Shown one piece after another: positions 19,421 through 29,227 of a DNA stretch of 30,363 bases (within the stretch, counting starts at the first letter, position 1; every line of letters begins with the position of its first letter). Source of the DNA: Haplomitrium mnioides. Lineage: Eukaryota; Marchantiophyta; Haplomitriopsida; Calobryales. Location of the stretch: the NCBI GenBank assembly GCA_049999725.1, contig JBNGIS010030270.1, positions 29,000-59,362 on the forward strand, given 5' to 3'. The notes beneath the pieces were generated by a model, which was given only the letters and a program-made list of their open reading frames with translations, did no database searches and was not told the origin of the DNA. Position numbers and translations under genes: made by a program.

Positions 19421-20507
19421 TTCTTCTTCTACTTGGATGCATCGCCTCTTCTTTGTTGTGTCAAACCAATTAGATGACAAGGCTTCTTTATTGGTTGTTT
19501 TTGTTCTCCTGAAACTCATCTCTTTGTTGAAGTTGATTGTCTTTGCCACTCCTATTGTTGAGAGGTCGTTGCATAGGTCTATTGTCTCTCCCAACTCTAC
19601 AATTAGGAGAGATATGGCCAAATCTTCCATATTTAAAATACTAGCAAGTTTCCACTTGAGATGCTTCACATGGCATGGCAGTGATGCCTGTGGAACCGGT
19701 TGGAATCTAGGATTCCTACTATTTTAAAGATTCTTGCATAGAAAAAAGTTATCCATTCATCCATGGTGACCCAACTCCATTGGTGCTGGTCTAGGTTAAT
19801 GAATGGTTCTATGGAAATGCTCATCATGTTCATATATTAGTGACCCTTCAATCTTTTGAGCTATCAAAATAGTTGCATTCACATCGCAAGGGTCTCGCAA
19901 AATGGCTTCTCGTTGGACTCTCCATTTTAATTCTCATTTGAAGTTGTCCAATGTTTAAACTGGACTCATATCCAAAATTTGAACTTGTAGATTACAAAAG
20001 TCTTCAATGTACTTATGGACGTTTCCCTATTGTCTCAACTCCCATAATTTCATTCGAGACGTTGTTTAAGCATCCACGACATGGAATTGTTGAGCAATCT
20101 TTGTTTTAGTTTTTCTAAGAAAATATATGCTCTTTAATTCTTTGGAATTGGTCCCAAATTTGTAACCATGTTGAGGTGGTGTTCAAGAGGAATGACCTAA
20201 CAAAAAGACCTTGATCTATATATGATGCTAATAGAAAACCTTCAAACACACCTATCTCTCGATTGTTGCAATAGGGTTCTACGTTGCAAGAATTTTTCAT
20301 CTTTTGTAGCAGGCTATTTTGATTGACCTCCATGTGTGACTGTTGCTCTGCCTAAAGTTGCACAATTTGATTCAATAGAAAACTATTCTCCTCTTATCGT
20401 GCTGTCAAAGAGGCTTCGATTGCTTGGAATCTTGACATCATCCATTAAAGTTGTTGTTCATGCTCTTCACGTCCCAATTATGCAACCTCATTCTTGACAC
20501 TTCCCAT
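19421..20507 (-). pseudogene. Gypsy Gag with decayed zinc knuckle
   Basis: Starts at ATG 20507 (MGSVKNEVA, stop, LGREEHEQQL). The capsid part shows KLWELRQ-GNVHKYIEDFCNLQVQI (near 19990-20070) and VQREAILRDPCDVNATILIAQKIEG (about 19850-19930), as in Ty3/gypsy Gag. The nucleocapsid knuckle at 19599-19640 reads YFKYGRFGHISPNC: the first two Cys are Tyr (TGT to TAT twice) while His and the last Cys remain. Multiple stops and shifts. Confidence 0.85.
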
Positions 20508-20805
20508 GGTATAAAATTTGTAGCACTCTATTCAATCGACAATTTAAAAAATCTAATACAAAAAAAGGATTGTGCAACTCCAAACTTTGCAATTAGTGAC
20601 AAGAGGATAAAGAAATGGTAGATAAAATTCTATTATTTAACTCATAAACTCAAAGCCAAAATGGTGGACTGATTGTTGTCTAAACATCTGCTTATCTATA
20701 TATTAGACCTAAATACTAAAAGAATTGACACATAGAATCCTATGTGCAATATAAATCTCTCTATCCATCTTGTCGATCTATTCATATATCTTCCAACATG
20801 TAAGA
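20508..20805 (-). other. Gypsy untranslated leader between primer site and gag
   Basis: AT-rich, no gene seen. Confidence 0.6.
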
Positions 20806-20825
20806 AAAACCTGGCTCTCATACTA
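20806..20825 (-). promoter_or_regulatory. Primer binding site of the gypsy element (tRNA-iMet type)
   Basis: The minus strand directly after the 5' LTR reads TAGTATGAGAGCCAGGTTTT, which matches the complement of the plant initiator-Met tRNA 3' end (TGGTATCAGAGCCAGG) with two changes. Confidence 0.88.
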
Positions 20826-20826
20826 T

Positions 20827-21298
20827 TGTAAAAAATCTTAGCTAACTAGTAGCACATCAATATACTCTCATGCAAAGAAGATAAGCTCAACAAGAAAGGA
20901 AAGGAAAAGAGAGAATAGAGAGAAAGAGGATTATTGCAAGACTTTTAAAACTCCCAAATGAGCAAGAACAGCCAAGCCCTCTCTATTTATACTTCATTTA
21001 CAAGACTTCACCAAGAAGTCACTTTAAGCCTCAAGAACCTTCCTTGGTCCCCTTTTAGAATCCTCTTGCTTCCGGCAATTTTTATAAGCTTCTCTTCTAG
21101 AATCTTCTTTCTTCATTTAAAAGCATCTCTAGTCTTCTCATACCTTCCAAAATCTTCCATAAACTTCCATAAGTTTTTTCTTCTCCTATCTTCCAGAAGC
21201 TTCTCTAAGCTTCATCGTCTAGAAACTTCTTATCTACTAACTAACTTTAGCAATAACTAAATCTAGAGGTTCCGCCAAGTTCAGTAGACCTTGCTACA
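20827..21298 (-). repeat. 5' LTR of the gypsy element (472 bp)
   Basis: Partner of 15645-16081. The minus strand begins TGTAGCAAGG. A TATAAATAGAG box on the minus strand (20981-20991) marks the likely transcription start region. CTTC/TTCTAGAA-rich short repeats occupy the middle. Confidence 0.93.
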
Positions 21299-22479
21299 AT
21301 GTAGCAAGATGAGCTTTATCCATGTTAAATTGTTTGAGGGTCTTATTAGTACATGCACTTTGATGTAAAAGTATGCCATCTTCTAAGTACTCAAATTGAA
21401 GGCCTAAATAATAAGTGGTGTGGCCAATATACTTCATGTGAAAGATTTTACTAAGCATTGTAATAATATGCTCAAGTAAGGATTTATGACCAAAAAGATC
21501 ACTATCATCAACATATATGGCAATAATTATAAATTCATTATTGATATGTTTAATGAATAAGCATAGTACTATGTCTTTATGGTGAAAACCCACAACTAAC
21601 ATCTCTTCTTGAAATATCTCATACTATATTGTACCACTTTGCTTAAGTCCATAGACAGATTGCATGATTAGGGCTACATATCCATCCTTGGCCATATACA
21701 TAGATGTATGCACAAGAGCGGCCAAAGGCCTACTCGCTTGTCTTTGCATAAGAGGAATTATAGGTCCATGCTCAATACTTACTCCACTAGGTCTCATAGT
21801 GGTATGGTGTGTGAGAGTAGATGTATAGCTTTGAGGTTTCCCCTTGGAGACATGCTCCCTTTGAATATGATAGGTATTCTTGGCAATTAGCTCTAGAGAT
21901 GCTCTCATATAAATCTAGATAAATATCCCATAAAGTTATGTTGTCACAACATCCATTTGATGTATCATAAGCTCATATCCTAGAGAAAAACCAACTAGGT
22001 ATGAGTAAGTGATAACATCCATAACTATGGCATATGTGAGATCAAAGTATTTCCCTAATATATGTGTATACCTCTGGGCTATAAGGCGTGCTTTATATAT
22101 GAGAAATTTGCCTTTAGCACTACGTTGTTTGACAAATATCCATTGATAACCAACCAGGTGGGTGTCAAGAGATGCGGAGACAATTAGTTTGAGCACTATC
22201 TTTTTGGATCATAGAATCCAATTTTTAATTTATTGCTTTTTTCAATTCTAGTGAATTAGGGTTATTTTCTATCTCTTTAACATACCTTTGACTGGGAGGA
22301 ATATTATAAATAGTTTGAGAAATCATATAATAAAAATGATCATCTATTTGCACACTCTCTAATTCTCTTTGCCAAACTATCCTAGTATTCATGTAGTTAA
22401 TAGAAATTTCTTCATTCTTTGTAGTCTCTATAAAAGTAATAATTTGTTGAGATATAGATGCATTAGATAATGATGGCAT
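21299..22479 (-). pseudogene. Copia-3 reverse transcriptase with shorter insert
   Basis: Reads SINYMNTRIVWQRE, ELKKAIN, GYQWIFVKQRSAKGKFLIYKARL, HQMDVVTT with motif A broken by TAA at 21936-21938, LYGIF, IYMRASLEL, about 80 residues of insert (21660-21905), SVYGLKQSGT, stop TAG at 21624-21626 in place of Trp, then IIAIYVDDSDLFG (intact YVDD) and YYLGLQFEYLEDGILLHQS. Insert text SGVSIEHGPIIPLMQ resembles Copia-1 SGTPIEHW...KGPIVPP, so the insert is homologous, without the tandem expansion. The frame is then cut by the gypsy LTR. Confidence 0.9.
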
Positions 22480-22703
22480 ATCTGTAAGGGTAATATCCTC
22501 TCAGTCAAAACTTTTTATCAGGGTTGGGAGTCTTTTGCACCTAAAGAGTGCCCTCTCCTTACCTTTGGTGGCTAATCATGTGTTGATTTTGTCAACTCTT
22601 ACAAATTTGCAAGGACATTCTCAACAAGTATGTGTGATCTAGTTACCTTTGCAATCTCATTGAATGAGTCTAGCAATTGTTTTAGTCAAATATCATAGTC
22701 TCT
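21299..22703 (-). mobile_element. Copia-3, middle part, truncated at 22703 by Copia-2
   Basis: Minus strand, reading from 22703: LKQLLDSFNEIAKVTRSHI (same as Copia-1 LSKLPDAFNDAATVTRSHI), a Lys-rich linker, then RT. The sequence breaks exactly where the Copia-2 LTR begins (22704). The missing gag, protease and integrase of Copia-3 are expected to the right of Copia-2, outside the window. Confidence 0.88.
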
Positions 22704-22811
22704 TGTTATAGGGATATATATATACCCTATGTAAGTAGTCATCCACGATCTATTCTACTCATTCGTCTTGGAGACTCTCGTGTGTATATGTGCGGTGCTC
22801 ATGCAATAACA
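22704..22811 (+). repeat. 5' LTR of Copia-2 (108 bp)
   Basis: Begins TGTTATAGGGATATATAT and ends GCAATAACA, with TGTTAT...ATAACA inverted ends. The 3' LTR start after the polypurine tract (30341) reads TGTTATATATATAT, consistent with this start apart from the TA run. A GGG-TA loop-CCC hairpin sits near the start. The length is very small for an autonomous copia element. Confidence 0.75.
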
Positions 22812-24808
22812 CGTTTTCAGCACGACAGACTCCACAGAAAAAAAAAATTCTGCATGCGCTCCATCCACACCAACATCTGAGGCAGCTCCCATGTACTCAT
22901 CATTTTGCACACTTACATTTTCTTTCTCTTGTCGCTGAACTTTTTCCCCATTTCTCTGCCAAGATATTTTTTACCTTACCTATTTTTCTAACACACACCT
23001 CTCGAGCATTGCCTCTATTTTCTTTTCCCTCTCACCATTTGCTCCCCATTCATTCATTTTTTTTCTTTCCTTTTAAACACCTCCTGTATGAACTAGGGCG
23101 CACTCACCTTCGCAACCCTAGCTCATTGTTCAAACATTTGCTCATTCTCAACCCCGCCGCAGCTCGACGCTTTGCCTGGCAATTTCTAGCTCCTCTGCTT
23201 GACGAATCCTCGCTCTTCGACTTTACGATGCTTGGTTCATTTACTTGATGACCTCGTGTTCCTTGTTCGACAAACCTCTTACCTTTTTTGCTTGGCGGAT
23301 ACTGGCCCTTCTTTTTGGTGACACTTTGTGGTATCCACTTGGAGCCTTTTTTTGCTCTCTACTCGACGACATCGCTCCCTGCTACGAATTCACGGGTGAC
23401 CTTTCCTTTCTTTTTTTCTCCCTCTACTCGACGACATCCACGCAGCATTGGTTTACTGCCTTCTTTACTAGTCGACTCCAGCAAAGCACCACAACATCCT
23501 ACGCTTGTACGAGGCCGACCTGCATTTTATCCTCCTTGTTTATCTTTCTTTGTTACTCGCCTATGACAGGCTGATGTTGTCTACCCCTTACACTCTTCGA
23601 CAACAATGCGTATTAGATCATACTCTCTTGTTTTGTTTTGTTTCCATTGCAATCTCTCTTCACTATTTCAATCCATAGTTCTTCTTAAGACTCTTGTCTT
23701 CTCCATTTTCTTTGCTAGGAACTATCCAACACAAGACACTACACCAACGTATACACCCGTTCTTCTTTGACACTAGAGTATACAAACCCCTATACATACC
23801 CCAGAGTATACAAACCCCTTTCATTGTACTTTCCTTTGTTCATTTCTAACATTGAAGGATAAGCATCCAAGCTTACCACCTCATTGTTCTCCCCTTCTCA
23901 GTTTCTGGTATTACCTTGCTATTGTTTTGGTTCTCTACTGTCCCTCACAACAAGAGCACTATATAAGCAAGGGAGAGACAAGGCACAAGCTACACATACA
24001 TGTGCACAAGTTCAACTCACTCGTCCATGTAGCAACAAATGCTCAATCAGAGATACTTTCAATTAAAGATACCTTCACACATGCGACTATACAGAGCTAT
24101 ATCGACATTCAACGGAAGGGCAACACTGCATCTTGCCACTAAAGGATCTCTCATTTTATGTTCCAAAACTTTCTGGTTCAATTTTCTCACCCCATCTCTT
24201 GATTATCTTTGATTGACTTTCTTTCTCTTCTCAGAACAAATCTATCCCTCCCAAGGGACATACTATTTGATTCTAAAATAATTCTGACAGAGAATACAGA
24301 CAACTCATACTAACAGGAAACACTGACCTCTATCACCTCCACAAGCTAAACCCTTATCTGGCCATATCTGCAACTGTTACTCTTTCTTTCTTCACATAAT
24401 CAGTATTGCAAAGAGGCACCACAATGATCGGAGACTAGGCTCACACAAGAACAGCTATGGGAGGACATGCTACAAGCACATCAGAAGCAGTAGAGACATA
24501 CTTATACATGGTAGTTTCTTTTATCATTAGCAAACTCAATTTCTTATTTCATTTCTCGACAGTATATACCGATTGGCTCGCATTTAGTCAATTCTTTCAT
24601 GTTTTTCATTTCAGTTTTTGATTTTTTGCTTAAAGCAGAAAACATAAACAGGTACATGGGTCTGTGATTGACTGAACTCGAATCGATCACCAATTTGTAC
24701 CAAGTGCAGACAGTTGCAGCCCTGACCCAACAGCTGCACTTGCTAGACAATCTGGTTCATCTCTCTCATTCGCATGTATTCTCAGCAGAATAGACCACTA
24801 ACCTATAA
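22812..24808 (+). other. Copia-2 leader, 2 kb, no confirmed gene
   Basis: Starts CGTTTTCAGCACGACAGAC, matching the Copia-1 leader start. The stretch is pyrimidine-rich, with open frames at 22790-23248 and 23245-23574. These frames share a degenerate repeat, FAWQFLAPLLDESSLF (from 23171) and FAWRILALLFGDTLW (from 23287), 116 bp apart. Near 23770-23820 a 29-bp sequence with GAGTATACAAACCCC is duplicated. No known domain. It may be captured or expanded sequence. Confidence 0.5.
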
Positions 24809-25788
24809 ATGGCATCTGTAGAATCCCTGAAATTCCAAACACTAAGATTGGATGGATCCAACTATTCGTTATAGTCACTAGACGTCACAACATATGTGAC
24901 ATCCAAGGGTATCCGTGAAACAATCAACATAGACATCACCCCCTAAGATGCAGCTAGAGCCCTCATCCTGATTCGACACCACCTGAGGAACCTCTAAGGC
25001 TCCAATCCATGAACTATAGCAGTTCTCACCTTCTGTTGGAAGAACTAAAACTCATATTTGACCATTTGACAAGCATAGCACTCCCTATAACGAGACACGA
25101 TTGGATTAATCTTTGAGTTCATGACCATATGTCCATAGTAAATTACAACAACAAACTATTTTTCATTGTCTCACAACTGGCAATTTGTGGCCACCCTGTG
25201 ACCGACAAAGAACAGATAGAGAAAACTCTATCGACTTTTCTTGTGAGCAATCTCATTTTAGCATCATAATATCGCAATATACGATTCAATCGATACTCTG
25301 AACTTATAGCATACATGCTACTAGCTGAAAAACATCAACTAATCCTCATGGAAAATGCAAAGAAAAGACCCCCATGGTCTGCCGCTCCCTCACAAAACCA
25401 TGAATCACACTTTACATGGACTGGGCTGTACCTCCGATCTAGAAACATAAACTTCTCTAGAGGAAGAGGAAGGGAACACTCCAGATTTAGGGGGAGCACC
25501 ACCCACTAGACCACCAGTCAACCTCTGACCCCCAATAACAGGGATTGACATAGCAAACGTCGCACATCGACCACACTAGAACACGCTTCATAGCACACAT
25601 GGAACAATAGAGGTGGCAGACAATCTCATAGAGGCCGGCGAACTCATCCTCATTTGCGCCAGCCCCAAACAACATGCAATTGACGTGGCACACATGGCCA
25701 CACCCAACCCACTTGCAGAGCACCTACATACCTAGCGCGACTATACCAACAAAGTATCAAACCTCACAACCACGAGATACAGGGAAAT
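24809..25788 (+). pseudogene. Copia-2 Gag, heavily decayed
   Basis: Starts at ATG 24809: MASVESLKFQTL, LDGSNYS, then TAG at 24872-24874 in place of Trp and TAA at 24944-24946, ARALILIRHHL. After frameshifts it continues with HDWIN, QLAICGHPVTDKEQIEKTLSTF and LLAEKHQLILMENAKKRPP (25315 on), RGRGREHSRFRG. The zinc knuckle at 25675-25716 has lost its second Cys (CGT) and has a stop (TGA, 25681-25683) before it, but GTHGHTQPTC remains. Every block has a counterpart in Copia-1 Gag. Confidence 0.85.
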
Positions 25789-26020
25789 TTGTTGAAACTG
25801 ACAGACATTGATGAATATCCACAGTACAATCTACATCTTGAAAGTTACATGCCTTATTCATATCTATCAAACCAGAAAAATGACTATGAAATAACTTGCA
25901 TTGTAGACAATGGATCTTTGCACACCATATTACAAGACCAAAAATACTTCTCATCGATCAAACCTTCTTCCAAGTCTATGAAAACGATTACCGGCCACAA
26001 TCAAATTGAAGAAGGACATG
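25789..26020 (+). pseudogene. Copia-2 aspartic protease
   Basis: The frame is open from before 25789 to 26649 and joins protease and integrase without a shift. The active site reads CIVDNGSLHTIL: D-N-G (residues 40-42 from 25789) where Copia-1 has D-S-G. Then YFSSIKPSS and TITGHNQIEEGHGP, matching Copia-1. Confidence 0.85.
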
Positions 26021-27340
26021 GTCCAGCAACCATACTATTTCCAAATAGAACTAGACTAGATATCAAATCTGCAATTTATGCACCTACAACAACCAAGAAC
26101 AACATCAATTTCCAAGATATACAACAAAATGGTTTTCACATTCAAACCGGATATTTTCATAACACTGAAGTCCTCCATATCCTTGGTCCAACAACAACAA
26201 GCTTTGACATATGTGAATCCTTCTCACTATCACACTCTGAACTGTACACTATTAAAATATGCTCATATCATGTCTCCACAAAACCGGTCTCCACAACTCT
26301 CACATGGCACAACTGCTTAGGGCATCTGGGCCGAGGCATGTTCTACCGCATAAAAAATGATAGCAAAGACATACCACAGAATGTGCACCCATTGCCATTG
26401 GATACCCCATTCGCACAAGGCAAACTGAGAACTGCACCTTCTCATGACAAAACATCAATCACGATTCCTCGATTCCTCGAGAGAATCCACATTGATGTCT
26501 ATGGACCTATCCACCCATCTTCGGAACCATTCCGATTCTTCCTTATCACCATAGACGCATCATCCGAATGGTCAGAAGTATCTCTTCTCACAACCAAAAA
26601 CATGGTCTTCCTGAAGCTGCTGTCCCAAATCTTGAAACTCTTAGTATAGTTCCCTGATTACCCAATCAGAAATCTGAGAGTGGACAATGTCGACGAATTC
26701 TCTTCACACACTTTTGACAATTTCTGCACATCTACCGGCATAGACATACAATATACAGTTCCACATGTACACTTTCAAAATGGCATTGCAGAATTTGCTA
26801 TTAAGAGAATACAACTCATAGCAAGACTATTACTTCTGAATTCAAACCTCCCCACCACTGCATGGGGACATACAGTCATGCACGCAACATTTCTATTGCG
26901 CTACAGACCATATGCATTCAATAAGATATCCCCACACAAACTTGCAGTGGGAATTCCAGTAGATATATCACATTTACGTACATTTGGCTGCCTCGTACTT
27001 ATCTCAATATTAGGACCACACTAAACAAAGATGGGACCACAATGTCAAAAAGGCATATATATCAGTTTTGAATCTCCTTCTATCATCCAATATATTGAGC
27101 CCTCAACCTATGATGTGTTTTAAGTCTCGATTCGTAGACTATCGATTCTTTGAAGAATCTTTTCCACATCTGATACAAGAGGACAAAGCTGTACAACCCA
27201 AACCTAAGGACAACTTAATATGGCACTAGAGCTTGCCATTAGACTTCAACCAACAAAACAGACAATCCGATGCCAAAGTTAGACGACTCCTCCATTTACA
27301 ACAAACATTAATCAAAATGCATGATGCATTTAACAATGCA
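26021..27340 (+). pseudogene. Copia-2 integrase
   Basis: Linker AIYAPTTTKN and FHIQT; zinc region with H174 and H179 (WHNCLGH), but both expected Cys are lost (DTPFAQGK against CMACSQGK in Copia-1). The first catalytic Asp is present (D236 in IDVYGP). TAG at 26647-26649 replaces a Gln. The same frame goes on with LRVDNVDEF (second Asp), NGIAEFAIKR (Glu) and FGCLV, then TAA at 27022-27024. A one-base shift near 27121 moves the tail (FKSRFVDYRFFEE) to the RT frame. Complementary to Copia-1: this copy keeps the first Asp but not the zinc Cys. Confidence 0.88.
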
Positions 27341-28077
27341 GCCAGCATCATCAAATCACATATTGAAGCTGCCAATGCACCAGCATGACTTCAAAAAGTC
27401 GATGCATCTACCACTGAAATACAACCCAAAGCAAAGTGTGACAGACCTAAAGGCTCAAAGAATAAGCCAACATCACTGACATCATTACATGTTGCAACAG
27501 ACAATGATGAAATAGCAATTGACTATTCCCATACCAGTCAAATATGGGAAAAAACCCATACCACTGTGGATGATTTATTTGCATTCTTTGTATTACAATC
27601 CATAGACAATGATATACTTGATTCTTTATCTGTACAAGAAGCACAATCAAAGACCGATTGGCTCCAATGGGAGAAAGCAATAAATTTGGAACTTGACTCT
27701 CTCATACAACAACAAGTATTTGGATCTGTTATGCCAACACTTCCCGACATGCATCTGACAGATTATCGATTTATTTTTGTTGACAAATATAATACGAAAG
27801 GTGATGTCACACAATATAAGACAAGATTAGTGGCCAAAGGATATATTCAGATCCATGGACGTGATTATGATCTCACATGCTCACATGTCACGGACATTAT
27901 AACTTATAGATACATGATAGCATTTGCTATTCAATGCCATCTTACCATGCACATCATGGAAATCATCACTGCCTACTTATATGACATTCTAGACACCCAG
28001 ATTTTTGTGAAAGCACCCCCAAACTCATATCAAGAATGGCATTTCACATTCAGGGGGAGAACAGCTACAATGTATAT

Positions 28078-28603
28078 GGAACTTTAGTCCCAAACGACCT
28101 ACATACTGAGATTGGATCTTTTGTCTTTCAAGACCTAAATTTAGAGGTTAGACCTTTTGTCCCTCATGATATACACTATAAAAATAGACCTTTAGTCTAT
28201 AGAGGCACAATGATTCAGAATGGATCTACTGTCCACAAAGACTTCAATCTGAGAAAAGGACCTTTTGTCCTCAATGGCCAACAAATGAACGAACCTATTG
28301 TCTGAAAAAGGTCCCTACCAATCCAGAAAGGACCTTTAGTCCTCATGTCGAAAATAAAATGCCAAATGATGGAAAGCAAGTTGCATAATGATTTCAAAGG
28401 ACCTTTAGTCCAACCAGCGCATTTGCTGAGCAAGCAACATTTCAAAGGATCTTTAGTCCAGCCAGCGCATTCGCTGAGCAAGCAGCATTTCAAAGGACCT
28501 TAAGTCTAGCCAGCCAATACGCTGAGCACACAGCGTTGCAAAGGACCTTTAGTCCCAAATACATACAAGCTGCATGAGCAACAACAGAGTGGACCTTTTG
28601 TCC
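28078..28603 (+). repeat. Array of 13 short inverted repeats (GGAC-CTTTA-GTCC type) in the Copia-2 RT insert
   Basis: Encodes GPLV/GPFV-like motifs about every 14-20 residues. Perfect stems of at least 4 bp: 28184-28200 (ATAGAC/GTCTAT), 28257-28271, 28329-28343, 28399-28411, 28543-28555, 28591-28603. Stems kept by G-U wobble: 28114-28126, 28221-28235, 28447-28459, 28495-28507. Weakened copies: 28078-28090, 28151-28161 and near 28293. Loops are CTTTA, CTTTT, CTACT or CTTAA. Confidence 0.88.
28392..28555 (+). repeat. 48-bp tandem repeat, 3.4 units
   Basis: Units 28392-28439, 28440-28487, 28488-28535 and the start of a fourth at 28536. Each encodes FKGPLVQPAHLLSKQH-like text; the third has TAA and TAG in place of Leu and Gln codons. 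Confidence 0.93.
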
Positions 28604-29227
28604 CCCATCATCAAACTATACCACATGAAAATGTGAAGTTGGCAAAGCATTCTATTAATGCATTTAGATCACCAATCGACCAATCAAGCACACAAATGAC
28701 AGTTCAAGTCTTGAGATTGATATATGGGCTCAAACAAAGTGGCAGAAATTGGTACCAGAGATTCAAATAAGAGATGATGGCGCTAAATTTTACGAATGAT
28801 GACATTGCTCCATGCCTATTCATGAAACATCAAGGCTCTGAATACGTTGTAGTTGCACTTTATGTAGACAAAATATTTTTGGCACAAAAACTCTAGTTGC
28901 CAGCACAATTGCCAAATTGAAAGACATATTTGAAATGCGAGATATCAGAGAACCCGATCTCTATCTCAGCATCCAATTTGAGCATCTACCTGATAGGATT
29001 TTGATCCACCAGTCCACATATACGACCAAGATTCTCAAACAATTCAATATGGACAATGCTCATCCAATGAGCACTCCAATGGAAATGAGATCTTCAGACC
29101 CAACCAAGGGTATGTTTGGAAAGCGTATAGATCATGAACAAACTTTGGGATCAGAAAAACCATATCTTTTGGCAATAGGAGCCCTCATGTACCTTGCAAA
29201 TCAGACTAGACCTAACATATATATTTT

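Larger units (their letters stand above)
15645..21298 (-). mobile_element. Ty3/gypsy chromovirus, complete with both LTRs, nested in Copia-3
   Basis: The two LTRs (15645-16081 and 20827-21298) begin TGTAAAAA and end TTGYTACA on the plus strand. Direct flanks ATGCA (15640-15644) and ATGTA (21299-21303) are a 5-bp target duplication with one change. Between them the minus strand reads in gypsy order: primer site, Gag with knuckle, protease, RT, RNase H, integrase, chromodomain, polypurine tract. RT before integrase defines Ty3/gypsy; the C-terminal chromodomain defines chromoviruses. It carries many stops, frameshifts and an RT deletion. The LTRs differ visibly (roughly a tenth of positions plus indels), so the insertion is old. 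Confidence 0.95.
27341..29227 (+). pseudogene. Copia-2 reverse transcriptase with repeat-bearing insert
   Basis: EKAINLELDSLIQQQVFG, YKTRLVAKGYIQIHGRDYD, motif A region MEIITAYLYDILDTQIFVKAPP (27566-28022), then a one-base loss between 28020 and 28041. After it the frame reads MAFHIQGEN and about 230 codons of insert (28023-28706, stops at 28303-28305 and around 28500). RT resumes as LRLIYGLKQSGRNWYQRFK, stop, EMMALNFTNDDIAPCLFMKH, then YVD. A 4-bp loss near 28870 removes the second Asp of YVDD. The third frame carries NIFGTK, FEMRDI, LYLSIQFEHLPDRI, STPMEMRSSDPTKGMF and YLLAIGALMYLANQTRP. Motif A Asp is Glu (MEII) where Copia-1 has MDVV. Confidence 0.9.

Noticed and set aside
22790-23574. 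Protein gene in the Copia-2 leader
   Set aside because: The frames are low-complexity, start inside the LTR or at a non-ATG codon, and match no known domain; kept only as a finding about the repeats.
25487-25723. Cys-rich minus-strand frame
   Set aside because: It is antisense to the decayed Gag tail and zinc knuckle of Copia-2; the sense strand aligns with Copia-1 Gag.
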